Shown here one piece after another: positions 26,089 to 35,649 of a stretch of DNA of 64,000 nucleotides. The translations under genes were made by a program, and so were the position numbers. Numbering within the stretch: position 1 is the first letter of the stretch; each line of letters opens with the position of its first letter. The notes beneath the pieces were generated by a model, which was not told the origin of the DNA, did not search any database, and was given only the letters and a program-made list of their open reading frames with translations. This stretch comes from Pseudomonadota bacterium (lineage in GTDB: Bacteria > Desulfobacterota > Syntrophorhabdia > Syntrophorhabdales > Syntrophorhabdaceae): assembly GCA_026388255.1 (NCBI GenBank), contig JAPLKC010000080.1, positions 50,808 to 114,807 of the forward strand. The letters are read 5' to 3'.

Positions 26089-27540
26089 ATGAAGCTTACT
26101 GAGTTAATAAACAATATATCTGCAATCAAAGTTATCGGCAATACCGATATTGAGATTACAGGCGTTACCAAGGATTCAAGAAAAGCAAAGGAAGGTCACA
26201 TTTTCTTCGCAACAGAGAAAAGCGAAAGGTTTATAGACGATGCAGCAGGAAGGGGTGCAAGTGTTATCGTATCTGATGGAGAGGTAAAAACACATTTTCC
26301 CTGTTCAATAAAGACCGATGACCCAAAGGGCCTTCTGGGGCATATTGCGTCAAAGTTTTACGGCTTCCCGTCAAAAAAGCTCTATATGATCGGTATTACC
26401 GGCACGAACGGCAAGACCACAACAACCTACCTTATCGAGTCCATACTCAAAACTGCCGGCAAAAAAGCAGGTCTGGTAGGAACCATCTCATACCGGTATG
26501 ACGGCCATACCCTGAAGGCCTATAATACTACACCTGGCGCAGACGAACTGCAAAGTCTGCTCCATGATATGAAAGATGCCGGTACGGAATATGTGGTAAT
26601 GGAAGTTTCATCGCATGCGCTGGATCAAAAAAGGGTTGAGGGGGTGGATTTCGATACTGCCATTTTTACGAACCTTACCCACGACCACCTCGATTACCAC
26701 GGTACTTTTGAAAATTATAAGGCGACAAAAAAGCTATTTTTCTCACATTTCCTGGAGAAGAGCTCGAAGGAAGGAAAATCCGCCATAATAAATGCAGACG
26801 ATTTGGGCGCAGTCGGGCTTATCCCTAATCCGCCTATCAGGACGCTTTTCTACAGTCTTAAAAAACCATCGGAAGCATATCTTACCGGCTTTCGGGAAGA
26901 TATATGGGGCTTGCGGCTTGAGCTGATATTGATGGGGAAGCCTCTGTTAATTTTATCCCCAATGATAGGCGCTTTCAACATATCGAATATATTGGCAGCA
27001 TCTCTTGCCGGTTATGTTGCCAATATGACATATGACCAGATAAAGAAGGGCATTGAAAGACTTGAGGGCGTTCCCGGCAGGCTTGAGAGGGTAAAGAACA
27101 AAAACGGGGTCTCCATCTTCATAGATTATGCCCATACACCGGATGCATTGAAAAAGGTTCTGGAAATGCTCAATTCATTAAAAAAAGGGAAACTGACTGT
27201 TATTTTCGGATGCGGCGGCGACAGAGACAGAGAAAAGAGGCCTGTCATGGGGAATATCGCCTCACACCTTGCAGACTATACAATCATCACCTCGGATAAC
27301 CCGAGGAGTGAAAACCCCATGAAGATTATAGAAGACATTAAAAAAGGGTTCGATGGTAATGCCTGCAGGATTGTTGAAAACAGAAAGGATGCAATTTTTG
27401 AAGGAATAAAAGCGGCAAGACAGGATGATGTCCTTTTAATAGCCGGGAAAGGGCACGAGGACTATCAAATCATAGGCGACAGGGTTTTTCATTTCAGCGA
27501 CAGGGAAGTTGTTGAGGAGCTTTTAGATGTGGCATGTTGA
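26089..27540 (+). CDS. murE: UDP-MurNAc-L-Ala-D-Glu:meso-diaminopimelate ligase
   Basis: 483 residues. It adds meso-diaminopimelate to UDP-MurNAc-dipeptide in the cytoplasm. The Mur-ligase P-loop is ITGTNGKTTTTYL at about 102-114. NTTPGADELQSLL and VMEVSSHALDQKRV follow, with FTNLTHDHLDYHGTFENYK as the central domain signature. IDYAHTPDAL and SDNPRSENP are in the C-terminal domain; the DNPR motif marks diaminopimelate, not lysine, specificity. The gap of about 70 bp after the PASTA gene is the largest near this point. Its end overlaps murF by 14 bp. Confidence 0.97.
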   Translation: MKLTELINNISAIKVIGNTDIEITGVTKDSRKAKEGHIFFATEKSERFIDDAAGRGASVIVSDGEVKTHFPCSIKTDDPKGLLGHIASKFYGFPSKKLYMIGITGTNGKTTTTYLIESILKTAGKKAGLVGTISYRYDGHTLKAYNTTPGADELQSLLHDMKDAGTEYVVMEVSSHALDQKRVEGVDFDTAIFTNLTHDHLDYHGTFENYKATKKLFFSHFLEKSSKEGKSAIINADDLGAVGLIPNPPIRTLFYSLKKPSEAYLTGFREDIWGLRLELILMGKPLLILSPMIGAFNISNILAASLAGYVANMTYDQIKKGIERLEGVPGRLERVKNKNGVSIFIDYAHTPDALKKVLEMLNSLKKGKLTVIFGCGGDRDREKRPVMGNIASHLADYTIITSDNPRSENPMKIIEDIKKGFDGNACRIVENRKDAIFEGIKAARQDDVLLIAGKGHEDYQIIGDRVFHFSDREVVEELLDVAC

Positions 27541-28885
27541 AGAGATTGTAAAAGCAGTAAAAGGTGTGTTGCTGAGAATCGAAAATCCTTCGTTTTCCGG
27601 TATATCCACAGACTCAAGAACCATCAAGGAAGGTGAGCTGTTCATACCTTTAACCGGTAAAAACTTTGACGGTCATGCATTTATAAGGGCTGCCTATGAT
27701 AGATCTCATGCAGGGTCCATCTGTGAGAAAGGCCGTCAGGATACGCTGCATGACGGAGGTACGGTTATTTTCGTTGATGATGCTATGCAGGCGCTTATCG
27801 ATCTTGCACACTATAAAAAAGGGCTTGCAAAGTCAAGTGTCATTGCCATTACAGGGAGCAACGGCAAAACAACGACAAAGGAGATATTGGTTAATATTTT
27901 AAAAAAGGGTTTTTCCCTTCATTACAATGAAAAAAACTACAATAATGCAATAGGCGTATCAAAAAGCATACTTTCCATGGAGGGGGAACCTGAGTTTTGT
28001 ATTTTTGAGTTAGGGACAAACAGTAAAGGGGAGATAATGCAGCTTGCTCAATTGACTGAACCGGATGTGTCGTTGATTACAAATGCAAATCCTTCTCACC
28101 TTGAAGGTCTTTTCAGTCTCGAAGGCGTGCTTGAAGAGAAACTGAGCCTTTTTTACCATACAAAAGAGGGTGGGAAGGTTATTGTGAATGCAGATGACCC
28201 GAACATTCTGACCCGCTATAAGGATAACCAGCATATATTAATTACCTATGGCATCAGCAATAAGGCCGATTTTACCCTTTCTGTCGAAGAGGGCTTAGGC
28301 TGGAACGGCTCCCGTCTTTTACTCAAATGCCCCGGAATGGAAATTAAGACAAGAACAGCCCTTATGGGAAGGCATAATCTATATAATATCCTTGCCGCGG
28401 CAACTATTGCGCATAGCATCGGAACTGATGCCGGACTCATCTCGGAAGGCATAGAAACATTCGATTCTTATGCGATGAGATTTAAACCTGTTAAATCAGG
28501 GAAAGGCTATATCATTTTAGACGATACATACAATGCAAACCCATCTTCCATGGCGTGGGCCATAAAGACATTGCTTGACCTGCCATGTAAAGGCAAGAGG
28601 ATGGTTATACTGGGAGACATGAAAGAACTTGGAGAAAAAACTTCCTTTTACCACAGAGAACTGGGCAGATTTTTAAAAGAGGCCGGCATACCCATGATCC
28701 TGCTGACTGGTGAATATATGATGGAAACCCTCGATGAGTTGAGGGATAGTAAGGCAGCAATGTTGTTTGAAAGCAAAGATCAGCTCATTGATTATGCAGC
28801 AAAAAATCTTAAGGGAGGAGATACAGTGCTTGTAAAAGGTTCAAGGGCTGCCAAGATGGAAGAGATAGTGGAGGCGTTGAAGTAA
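27527..28885 (+). CDS. murF: UDP-MurNAc-tripeptide:D-Ala-D-Ala ligase
   Basis: 452 residues. It adds the D-Ala-D-Ala dipeptide (made by Ddl, also in this cluster) to complete the UDP-MurNAc-pentapeptide. Landmarks: N-terminal substrate domain GISTDSRTIKEGELFIPL; P-loop AITGSNGKTTTKEI (about 107-120); YNEKNYNNAIGV; FELGTNSKGEI; NADDPNI; and ILDDTYNANPSSM, typical of MurF. It starts inside the end of murE and its stop directly abuts the mraY ATG. Confidence 0.97.
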   Translation: MWHVEEIVKAVKGVLLRIENPSFSGISTDSRTIKEGELFIPLTGKNFDGHAFIRAAYDRSHAGSICEKGRQDTLHDGGTVIFVDDAMQALIDLAHYKKGLAKSSVIAITGSNGKTTTKEILVNILKKGFSLHYNEKNYNNAIGVSKSILSMEGEPEFCIFELGTNSKGEIMQLAQLTEPDVSLITNANPSHLEGLFSLEGVLEEKLSLFYHTKEGGKVIVNADDPNILTRYKDNQHILITYGISNKADFTLSVEEGLGWNGSRLLLKCPGMEIKTRTALMGRHNLYNILAAATIAHSIGTDAGLISEGIETFDSYAMRFKPVKSGKGYIILDDTYNANPSSMAWAIKTLLDLPCKGKRMVILGDMKELGEKTSFYHRELGRFLKEAGIPMILLTGEYMMETLDELRDSKAAMLFESKDQLIDYAAKNLKGGDTVLVKGSRAAKMEEIVEALK

Positions 28886-29962
28886 ATGCTATATCATCTT
28901 CTCTATACGCTCCATATAAAGTTTTCGGTCTTTAATGTATTCAGGTATATTACCTTCCGAACGGTCCTTGCGATTCTTTCGGCCCTTGTTATAAGCTTTT
29001 TTCTTACCCCCTTCATGATCAGGAAATTCAACGAGTGGAAGATAAAGAGCGACAAGCGGGAGGATCTGCCTGACAGGCATATGGAGAAAAAGGGAACCCC
29101 TACTATGGGTGGGTTTGTGATCCTTGTATCTACTATTATCCCCACACTGTTATGGTCTGATTTAAGAAACCCCTACGTCTGGATAGTAACCTTTGCGCTT
29201 CTGTCTTTTGGGGGCATTGGTTTTATGGATGACATAAAAAAGCTGAAGAATGAACGCGGCAAAGGTGTGCCGGGCAGAACAAAGCTTATTTTCCAAATCT
29301 TCTTTACACTTGTCGTGGGTGCACTGTTGTACATGAAAGGCGGTTTTATAACAGGACTTACCGTGCCTTTTTTTAAAAATATTACCCCTGATCTCGGCAT
29401 ATTCTATATCCTTCTATGCGTGCTTATCGTTGTCGGCACCTCGAATGGGGTAAACCTCACAGACGGACTTGACGGGCTGGCAATAGGGCCTGTTTTAACT
29501 GTATGCTCGACTTTTATGCTCTTTGCCTACCTTGCCGGTAATGTGAAATTTGCACAGTATCTGCAAATATTTTACGTGAAGGGCGCCGGGGAGCTTACGA
29601 TATTATGCGGGGCCATGCTGGGCGCAGGCATAGGTTTCCTCTGGTATAATACCTATCCTGCAGAATTATTTATGGGTGATACAGGTTCTTTGTCGCTGGG
29701 TGCATCACTTGCTGTTATTGCCATTATCATAAAACAGGAGATTTTGCTTGTAATCGTAGGCGGGATATTCGTGGTAGAAACTTTATCGGTAATTATCCAG
29801 GTGCTTTCCTTTAAATGGAGGGGAAAGCGGGTTTTCAGAATGGCGCCTATACACCATCACTATGAGTTGAAGGGGTGGAATGAGGGGAAGATTGTAGTGC
29901 GTTTCTGGATCATCTCTTTCATACTGGCGCTTCTGGCGCTGAGCACGCTAAAACTGAGGTGA
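28886..29962 (+). CDS. mraY: Phospho-MurNAc-pentapeptide transferase
   Basis: 358 residues and about ten membrane segments. It transfers phospho-MurNAc-pentapeptide to undecaprenyl phosphate, making lipid I at the inner membrane. Signatures: KKGTPTMGG, GFMDDIKK (Asp pair), NLTDGLDGLAIGP, GDTGSLSLGA, and FRMAPIHHHYELKGWNE, the His-rich loop. All catalytic Asp/His residues of the family can be seen. The ATG follows the murF TAA without a gap. With MurG it supplies lipid II, so precursor supply for septal wall looks complete. Confidence 0.97.
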   Translation: MLYHLLYTLHIKFSVFNVFRYITFRTVLAILSALVISFFLTPFMIRKFNEWKIKSDKREDLPDRHMEKKGTPTMGGFVILVSTIIPTLLWSDLRNPYVWIVTFALLSFGGIGFMDDIKKLKNERGKGVPGRTKLIFQIFFTLVVGALLYMKGGFITGLTVPFFKNITPDLGIFYILLCVLIVVGTSNGVNLTDGLDGLAIGPVLTVCSTFMLFAYLAGNVKFAQYLQIFYVKGAGELTILCGAMLGAGIGFLWYNTYPAELFMGDTGSLSLGASLAVIAIIIKQEILLVIVGGIFVVETLSVIIQVLSFKWRGKRVFRMAPIHHHYELKGWNEGKIVVRFWIISFILALLALSTLKLR

Positions 29963-30050
29963 GGAAAATGTTCAAGGCTTACAGCTCACAGTTCGCTTTT
30001 TATATTCTCGCAGGTTTTTGTCTTGTATCTCGAACAAGAGGGGTGGCAAT

Positions 30051-31376
30051 ATGAACCTTCCGGATAATATACTCATTGTCGGTCTCGGAAAAACAGGTGT
30101 TGCAACGGCAAAATTTTTAAGCAGCATGGGGAAAAAGATTGTCATTATTGATACAAAAAGAGAAGAAGAGCTGACAGAAGCGCTCAAGGAACTGCAAGAT
30201 ATTGAATTTGAAGGTCGTTTCGGCAGTAACAACAGAGAGGATTTCCTCGGTTACCCGCTTATAGTCATAAGCCCCGGGGTTGACAGCGAGATGCCTTATC
30301 TTCATGAGGCTCGCAAAAGCGGGGCAAAGATTATAGGTGAAATTGAGCTTGCATCTTTATTTGTGAAAGAACCGATTATTGCAATAACGGGGACAAACGG
30401 GAAGACCACCGTGACCTCCCTTATCGGCGAAATATTTGATAGAGCATGCGGATCTGTTTTTGTGGGCGGCAATATCGGCAATCCCCTTATAAACTATGTG
30501 CTGGAAGGGAAAAAGGCAAAATATGTCATACTTGAAATTAGCAGTTTCCAGCTTGAGACGATTGAAACCTTTCGCCCGGATACGGCAGTTCTTTTGAATC
30601 TTACCGAAGACCACCTCGACAGATACAGGAGCTTTGACGAATACAAGGCCGCAAAGTACAGGATCTTTGAAAACCAGCAGGAGACAGACTGGGCCATATT
30701 TAATAAAGACCTCTCCATCGAGAGAGAGATAAAGGCAAAGACACTTTTTTTTAAAAGTAATACGATATTAAAAGAAGGGGCCTTTTTCTTCAACGACTTT
30801 ATGTTCGTCAGGCTGATGGGAAGAGAAACCACATATAAAAGAGATATATCACCGCTTGTGGGCATTCATAACACGGAAAATATCCTCTCAGCGCTCCTTG
30901 TATCACATATATATGGCATTGAGCAGGGTGTTATCGAAGAGACGCTTAAAGGCTTCAGGGGACTGCCCCACAGGGTTGAGCTTGTGAGGGAATTGGGGGG
31001 GGTAAGGTTCTATAATGATTCAAAAGCTACAAACGTAGATGCTACAAAAAGGGCTTTGGAAAGCATGGAAAAAAATGTGGTGCTTATTGCAGGCGGTAAA
31101 GATAAGGGCGGGAGTTATAAAATCATGGGAGACCTCATGAAAAAGGTAAAAACCATGATACTTATAGGAGAGGCGAGCCAACGGATATCGGATGAACTGG
31201 GCGGACACACAAAAACTTACATTGAAGACGATTTGAGCGCCGCAATAAAGAAGGCATATGAAATTGCCGGGGATGGCGATACAGTCCTTTTTTCTCCTAT
31301 GTGCAGCAGCTTTGATATGTTTAAAGACTACAAAGAGAGGGGGAACATATTTAAGGAAATGGTGGAATCGCTTTGA
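30051..31376 (+). CDS. murD: UDP-MurNAc-L-Ala:D-Glu ligase
   Basis: 441 residues from ATG 30051 (MNLPDNILIVGLGKTGVATA), preceded by GAGGGG; an upstream in-frame start at 30018 would add residues unlike the family. It adds D-Glu to UDP-MurNAc-L-Ala. Landmarks: Rossmann-like N-terminus VGLGKTG; P-loop IAITGTNGKTTVTSL (about 107-120); GNIGNPL; EISSFQLETI; LNLTEDHLDRY; FYNDSKATNVDAT; and LIAGGKDKGG. The 88-bp gap after mraY includes GCTTACAGCTCAC (29977-29989), a word repeated before murC. Confidence 0.96.
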   Translation: MNLPDNILIVGLGKTGVATAKFLSSMGKKIVIIDTKREEELTEALKELQDIEFEGRFGSNNREDFLGYPLIVISPGVDSEMPYLHEARKSGAKIIGEIELASLFVKEPIIAITGTNGKTTVTSLIGEIFDRACGSVFVGGNIGNPLINYVLEGKKAKYVILEISSFQLETIETFRPDTAVLLNLTEDHLDRYRSFDEYKAAKYRIFENQQETDWAIFNKDLSIEREIKAKTLFFKSNTILKEGAFFFNDFMFVRLMGRETTYKRDISPLVGIHNTENILSALLVSHIYGIEQGVIEETLKGFRGLPHRVELVRELGGVRFYNDSKATNVDATKRALESMEKNVVLIAGGKDKGGSYKIMGDLMKKVKTMILIGEASQRISDELGGHTKTYIEDDLSAAIKKAYEIAGDGDTVLFSPMCSSFDMFKDYKERGNIFKEMVESL

Positions 31377-32164
31377 AAAAGATATTTGTTTATATCGCAG
31401 CCTCTATTCTGCTCTACGGCTTTTTCCGTGAGCTTAATGTTGTTAAGGTCCTGATGATCTGTCTTGGCCTCGGAACTGCTTATCTTATATATCTCATCCC
31501 GGCAAGGCATATTGCTGCAATGAAATACCCCTTTATATGTTTTGCCCTTGCTGTGACGGCTTTTTTCTTTGTATATCCGAAGATAAACATCCAATATCCT
31601 TTTGATGCCCTTATTGTATTTGTCTCTTTTTACGGATTAACCTTCTATTTGATTACGATTGAGGAAAAAGGAAAAAGCTTGTTCAAAGAGATTGCAGCCC
31701 TTTCAATCCTTTTTCTTTCCTCTGCTTTTAATCTTTTTATGATCGGAAAACCGCTTTTTATCATCCCTATGTCCATCGCTGCCGTGCTTTTCCTTTTCGT
31801 AATCGGTAAGAACCGTCTAATTCCCTTCATAGCAGCATATACAGTGGTTATTATCATAGCCCTGCTTCTTTTTAACAAGGGTGTTTCAATGCTTGGAGAT
31901 GGGGTAAAGATAAACGATGTTGAGAAATATTTGCTTTTGGCGGCATCCTTTGGTTTTTTGGTCACAGGTTTTATCGGATTTGTAAAAAAGAGCAATTTCA
32001 TCAAGCTCATAGTCTTTTTCGGGTTCCTTTATATCGCAACGGATATTTTTATGGTGCTGGGGCTAAGACTTTCAACCGGGCTTCTGTATCAGCCTGTAAC
32101 AGCCCTTCTTATATTGACGCCGCTTATCGGAATAATGCTCAAAGCGGAAAAGGAGCGTATATGA
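31373..32164 (+). CDS. Compact polytopic membrane protein in the ftsW position
   Basis: 263 residues from TTG 31373, overlapping murD by 4 bp; its end overlaps murG by 4 bp (ATGA). By eye there are about ten hydrophobic segments with very short loops (IFVYIAASILLYGFF, VLMICLGLGTAYLIYLI, YPFICFALAVTAFFFVY, ALIVFVSFYGLTFYLITI, ALSILFLSSAFNLFMI, IIPMSIAAVLFLFVI, FIAAYTVVIIIALLLF, LLLAASFGFLVTGFIGFV, LIVFFGFLYIATDIFMVL, PVTALLILTPLIGIML). This is the ftsW slot (murD-ftsW-murG). FtsW has 10 segments but 350-400 residues, with a large periplasmic loop and conserved D/H/E-G-x-G motifs; none is present. It is not recognisable as any SEDS protein. Function unknown; it may be a FtsW-derived or unrelated partner of the PASTA protein. 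Confidence 0.75.
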   Translation: MKKIFVYIAASILLYGFFRELNVVKVLMICLGLGTAYLIYLIPARHIAAMKYPFICFALAVTAFFFVYPKINIQYPFDALIVFVSFYGLTFYLITIEEKGKSLFKEIAALSILFLSSAFNLFMIGKPLFIIPMSIAAVLFLFVIGKNRLIPFIAAYTVVIIIALLLFNKGVSMLGDGVKINDVEKYLLLAASFGFLVTGFIGFVKKSNFIKLIVFFGFLYIATDIFMVLGLRLSTGLLYQPVTALLILTPLIGIMLKAEKERI

Positions 32165-33240
32165 AACTCATCATATCGGCAGGCGGGACAGGGGGGCATA
32201 TCTTTCCCGGGATTGCCGTGGCTGAGACATTTGTTGCGCAAGGGCAGGATAACCAGGTGGCATTCATCGGGACGACTTACGGACTTGAGAGTAAAATTAT
32301 CCCCCAGTATGGCTTCAGACTCCTTTTTGTTGAGGCGCGCCAGTTTTTGGGTAGAAGCGCAGTGTATAAGATTGCCACGCTCTTTTATATCCTGAAAGGC
32401 ATATGTACATGCATGAGGGTGATAAAAAGGGAGAAACCGGATGCAATTCTCGGGATGGGCGGTTTTACATCCGTACCGGTCATATTTGCAGGAGCTATCC
32501 TTGGCGTACCGGTCTTTCTGCACGAGCAGAATGCCGAGCCCGGGCTTGCGAATAAGGTGCTTTCAAAATATGCAAAGGCAACTTTTGTCAGTTTTGAAGA
32601 GTCAAGTCAGCTCCTGAAAAGTAAAAACGTATATTATACAGGCAATCCTGTGAGAAAGGCTGTGAAAGTTCCCAGGGAGATAAAAAACGATGAAACATTC
32701 GGGATTTTCGTTTTTGGGGGAAGTAGAGGGGCAAAAAGTATCAACGAGTCGGTTCTTTCCTTATTGCCTTACATGGAGGGATACAAAAATGCCATTATTT
32801 ATCATCAGACAGGGGCAGAAGACTATACACGACTTAAAGAAGCATATGAAAAAACGGAAATAGGACACGAGGTTTTTCCTTTTACCGACAACATGGCTCA
32901 TTACTACAATCGGTCCGACGTAGTTATATCGAGAGCAGGCGCCTCAACAATCTTTGAGCTTGCATATTTCAGGAAAGCAGCAATACTCATACCATATCCA
33001 TTTTCTGCAGGTCAGCATCAATGGAAAAATGCCTCCCATGTGGAGAATGCCGGCGGGGGATACATAATAGGAAATGATGAGGCAACCGGAGAAAGGCTTC
33101 ATGGTGTCATAAAACACCTCATGAATGAGCCGGTGTTGCTGAAGCAGATGGGCGAAAATATCGGTAGGCTATATGTGGATGATGCGCAAGACAGAATCAT
33201 TGCAAAGATGCAGGAAGAGGTAGAAGGGAAAAGAAAATAG
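32161..33240 (+). CDS. murG: Lipid I:UDP-GlcNAc transferase MurG
   Basis: 359 residues. It adds GlcNAc to lipid I at the inner face of the membrane, producing lipid II. Signatures: N-terminal G-loop SAGGTGGHIFPGIAVAE (residues 6-22); GMGGFTSVP; HEQNAEPGLANKVL; TGNPVR; the second G-loop VFGGSRGAKSIN; and VISRAGASTIFELAYFRKAAILIPYPF followed by HQWKNA. It is a GT-B glycosyltransferase. Its ATG overlaps the upstream membrane gene's stop. The stop at 33238-33240 is followed by a hairpin-containing gap before murC. Confidence 0.97.
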   Translation: MKLIISAGGTGGHIFPGIAVAETFVAQGQDNQVAFIGTTYGLESKIIPQYGFRLLFVEARQFLGRSAVYKIATLFYILKGICTCMRVIKREKPDAILGMGGFTSVPVIFAGAILGVPVFLHEQNAEPGLANKVLSKYAKATFVSFEESSQLLKSKNVYYTGNPVRKAVKVPREIKNDETFGIFVFGGSRGAKSINESVLSLLPYMEGYKNAIIYHQTGAEDYTRLKEAYEKTEIGHEVFPFTDNMAHYYNRSDVVISRAGASTIFELAYFRKAAILIPYPFSAGQHQWKNASHVENAGGGYIIGNDEATGERLHGVIKHLMNEPVLLKQMGENIGRLYVDDAQDRIIAKMQEEVEGKRK

Positions 33241-33246
33241 CTTACA

Positions 33247-33303
33247 GTTCACGGAAAAGGCAAAAGGCCGGATGCCTTGGAACCAAATATGTGAACCGTG
33301 AAC
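33247..33303. repeat. Inverted repeat in the murG-murC gap
   Basis: GTTCACGG (33247-33254) and CCGTGAAC (33296-33303) are perfect inverted copies, and AAGGC / GCCTT pair inside the loop. GCTTACAGTTCAC (33240-33252) is nearly identical to GCTTACAGCTCAC before murD (29977-29989). Such GTGAAC-type words are common intergenic repeats in some deltaproteobacterial genomes. There is no T-run, so it is unlikely to be a terminator. Confidence 0.45.
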
Positions 33304-33328
33304 GGACAATCGTAGACAGGGGTTGAAT

Positions 33329-34711
33329 ATGGTTCTTCACAAGATAGAGAAGATACATTTTGTCGGCATTGGCGGTATCGGGATGAGCGGTATTGCGGAA
33401 GTGCTGTTGAATCTCGACTTTACCGTTACAGGCTCGGATATAAGGAAGACCGATACCACCGAAAGGCTTGAGCAGCTTGGCGCAAAAATATTTTATGGTC
33501 ATAAAAAAGAAAATATTGAGGATGCTGACGTGGTTGTTATATCATCGGCGGTAAAACCTGACAACCCGGAAATACAAAAGGCAAAAGAGATTTTTGTTCC
33601 TGTAATACAGAGGGCCGAAATGCTTGCTGAACTAATGAGGATGAAATATAGTGTTGCCGTAGCAGGCTCACACGGGAAAACAACAACAACCTCAATAGTT
33701 TCGACGATCCTCGGACATGCAGGCCTGGACCCGACATGCGTTATTGGCGGAAAGTTGAACAGCCTCGGCAGCAATGCAAAACTTGGCGACAGCAAATTCC
33801 TGGTGGCAGAAGCGGATGAAAGCGATGGGACATTTCTCCTTCTTTTTCCGACTATTGCCGTGACAACAAACATAGATCTTGAGCATCTCGATTTCTATAA
33901 GGATATTCACGATATAAAGGCTGCCTTTTTAACCTTTCTCAATAAAGTGCCTTTTTACGGGCTTGACATCATATGCATCGATAATGCGAATGTCCAGAGC
34001 CTTATCCCTCAATTGAAGCGAAGGTATATGACCTACGGACTTTCAAAACAAGCAGACCTGAGGGCAGAGGGTGTTACGTATAATGAAGCAGGGACAGCTT
34101 TTAAGGTAGTATATAAGGGGTATGAACTGGGCGCTATCAAACTTGCCATGCCCGGCATCCATAATGTTGTTAATGCGCTGGCTGCGTGCGGCGTTGGTAT
34201 AGAGCTTGATATTCCTTTTTATAAAATCGCGGAAGCGCTGGAAACATTTTCAGGCGTCCAGAGGAGGCTTGAAGTAAAATGGGACGGACACATAAAGCTC
34301 ATTGACGATTACGGGCATCACCCCACAGAGGTTAAGGCCACGCTGTCGGCAATAAGGAAGATATGCAAAAAAAGGATTATCGTCGCATTTCAGCCTCACA
34401 GATACACGAGAACAAAGGCATTGATGGATGATTTTATAACCTCATTCAATGAAGCTGATATTCTGATAGTTACTGAGATATATGCAGCTTCTGAAGAAAA
34501 AATAGAGGGTATCAGCGGGATGATCTTTGCAGAAAATATACGCGCCAGCGGGCACAAGAATGTGTTCTTTGCCCCGACAAAGGAAGATGCGGCTGAAAAA
34601 ATTCTGGAACTCGCACAGGCCGGTGATACGGTTGTTGCCCTCGGTGCAGGCGATATTAATAAGATCTGCGACAGACTCAAAGCGGAATGGGAAAAAGCAG
34701 TGAATAGTTGA
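33329..34711 (+). CDS. murC: UDP-MurNAc:L-alanine ligase
   Basis: 460 residues from ATG 33329 (MVLHKIEKIHFVGIGGIGMS); a TTG 6 bp upstream is possible. CAGGGG lies before it. It is the first Mur ligase and joins L-Ala to UDP-MurNAc. Signatures: HFVGIGGIGMSGIAEVL; P-loop VAGSHGKTTTTSIV (about 107-120); EADESDGTFL; TNIDLEHLDFY; GVQRRLEVK; and DDYGHHPTEV, followed by FQPHRYTRT. murB follows 41 bp later. Confidence 0.97.
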   Translation: MVLHKIEKIHFVGIGGIGMSGIAEVLLNLDFTVTGSDIRKTDTTERLEQLGAKIFYGHKKENIEDADVVVISSAVKPDNPEIQKAKEIFVPVIQRAEMLAELMRMKYSVAVAGSHGKTTTTSIVSTILGHAGLDPTCVIGGKLNSLGSNAKLGDSKFLVAEADESDGTFLLLFPTIAVTTNIDLEHLDFYKDIHDIKAAFLTFLNKVPFYGLDIICIDNANVQSLIPQLKRRYMTYGLSKQADLRAEGVTYNEAGTAFKVVYKGYELGAIKLAMPGIHNVVNALAACGVGIELDIPFYKIAEALETFSGVQRRLEVKWDGHIKLIDDYGHHPTEVKATLSAIRKICKKRIIVAFQPHRYTRTKALMDDFITSFNEADILIVTEIYAASEEKIEGISGMIFAENIRASGHKNVFFAPTKEDAAEKILELAQAGDTVVALGAGDINKICDRLKAEWEKAVNS

Positions 34712-34752
34712 TAGTAAATTGTAAATTGTGAAAGGTAAAAAGCAGGGAAAGA

Positions 34753-35649
34753 TTGAGAGATTGGGGAATAAAAGGGACTGTTTTAACGGATGTGCCCATG
34801 AAAAGGTATACATCCATGAAGGTGGGCGGTCCTGTAAAATACCTTGTGTACCCTGCAGATGAGGCTGACCTGCTGAAGGCGATGCGTATTTTAAGAGACG
34901 AGGGAGTCAAATACCGGTTTGTAGGCAACGGGACGAATATAATTGTGGATGATAAGGGTTTTAAAGGGGCAATCATAAGGATAACAAAGATAAGGTGTCT
35001 TCAGTACAAAAGGACTCAAAAAGGCGCTGTTGTAAAGGTCTCCGGAGGCGCCTCCTTAAAAGGATTTATAAAAGACAGCGCCATACGGGGACTTGCCGGT
35101 CTTGAAAAACTATATTGGATACCGGGCACTGTCGGCGGTGGAATCAAGATGAATGCCGGGAGTTTCGGCGTATCCATTTCTGATGTATTGGAAGGTGTGA
35201 CAGTAGTGAACGATAAGGGGAATATTACAACTTTTGACAAGAAGGCTCTTTCATTCAATTACAGATCATCGCCTGTAAAAATTACGGAATGCGTTATAAA
35301 TGCTGTTTTCCGGCTAAATTCAGGGGACAGAAATAAGATACAGGAAGACATGGAATATGTTCTTGTTGAAAGAAAAAAGAGGCATCCCATGGAATTTCCT
35401 TCTTCCGGTTCCATATTCAGAAGCGTGGGCAAAGAACCCGCATGGCAGTATGTGGAAAAGGCAGGCCTGTGCGGCTTTAGAATCGGCGACGCCTGTGTTT
35501 CCGAGAAACATACTAATTTTATTGTGAACCTTGGCCGTGCCACAGCGCACGACATAAAGACGCTTATTGAAAGAATTAAAAAAGAGGTATTTGAAAAACT
35601 GGGGGTTGCCCTGGAGGAAGAAGTGGAAATGTGGGGATTTGATTCATGA
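34753..35649 (+). CDS. murB: UDP-N-acetylenolpyruvoylglucosamine reductase
   Basis: 298 residues from TTG 34753, preceded by GCAGGGAAAG. It reduces UDP-GlcNAc-enolpyruvate to UDP-MurNAc with NADPH and FAD. Signatures: MKRYTSMKVGGPVKYLV (FAD-binding start), FVGNGTNIIVDD, IPGTVGGGIKMNAG, RHPMEFPSSGSIFR (catalytic Ser region), and KAGLCGFRIGDACVSEKHTN. It belongs to the shorter MurB form of most non-enteric bacteria. The stop overlaps the ddl ATG (ATGA). The substrate-supplying MurA is not in this window. Confidence 0.96.
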   Translation: MRDWGIKGTVLTDVPMKRYTSMKVGGPVKYLVYPADEADLLKAMRILRDEGVKYRFVGNGTNIIVDDKGFKGAIIRITKIRCLQYKRTQKGAVVKVSGGASLKGFIKDSAIRGLAGLEKLYWIPGTVGGGIKMNAGSFGVSISDVLEGVTVVNDKGNITTFDKKALSFNYRSSPVKITECVINAVFRLNSGDRNKIQEDMEYVLVERKKRHPMEFPSSGSIFRSVGKEPAWQYVEKAGLCGFRIGDACVSEKHTNFIVNLGRATAHDIKTLIERIKKEVFEKLGVALEEEVEMWGFDS

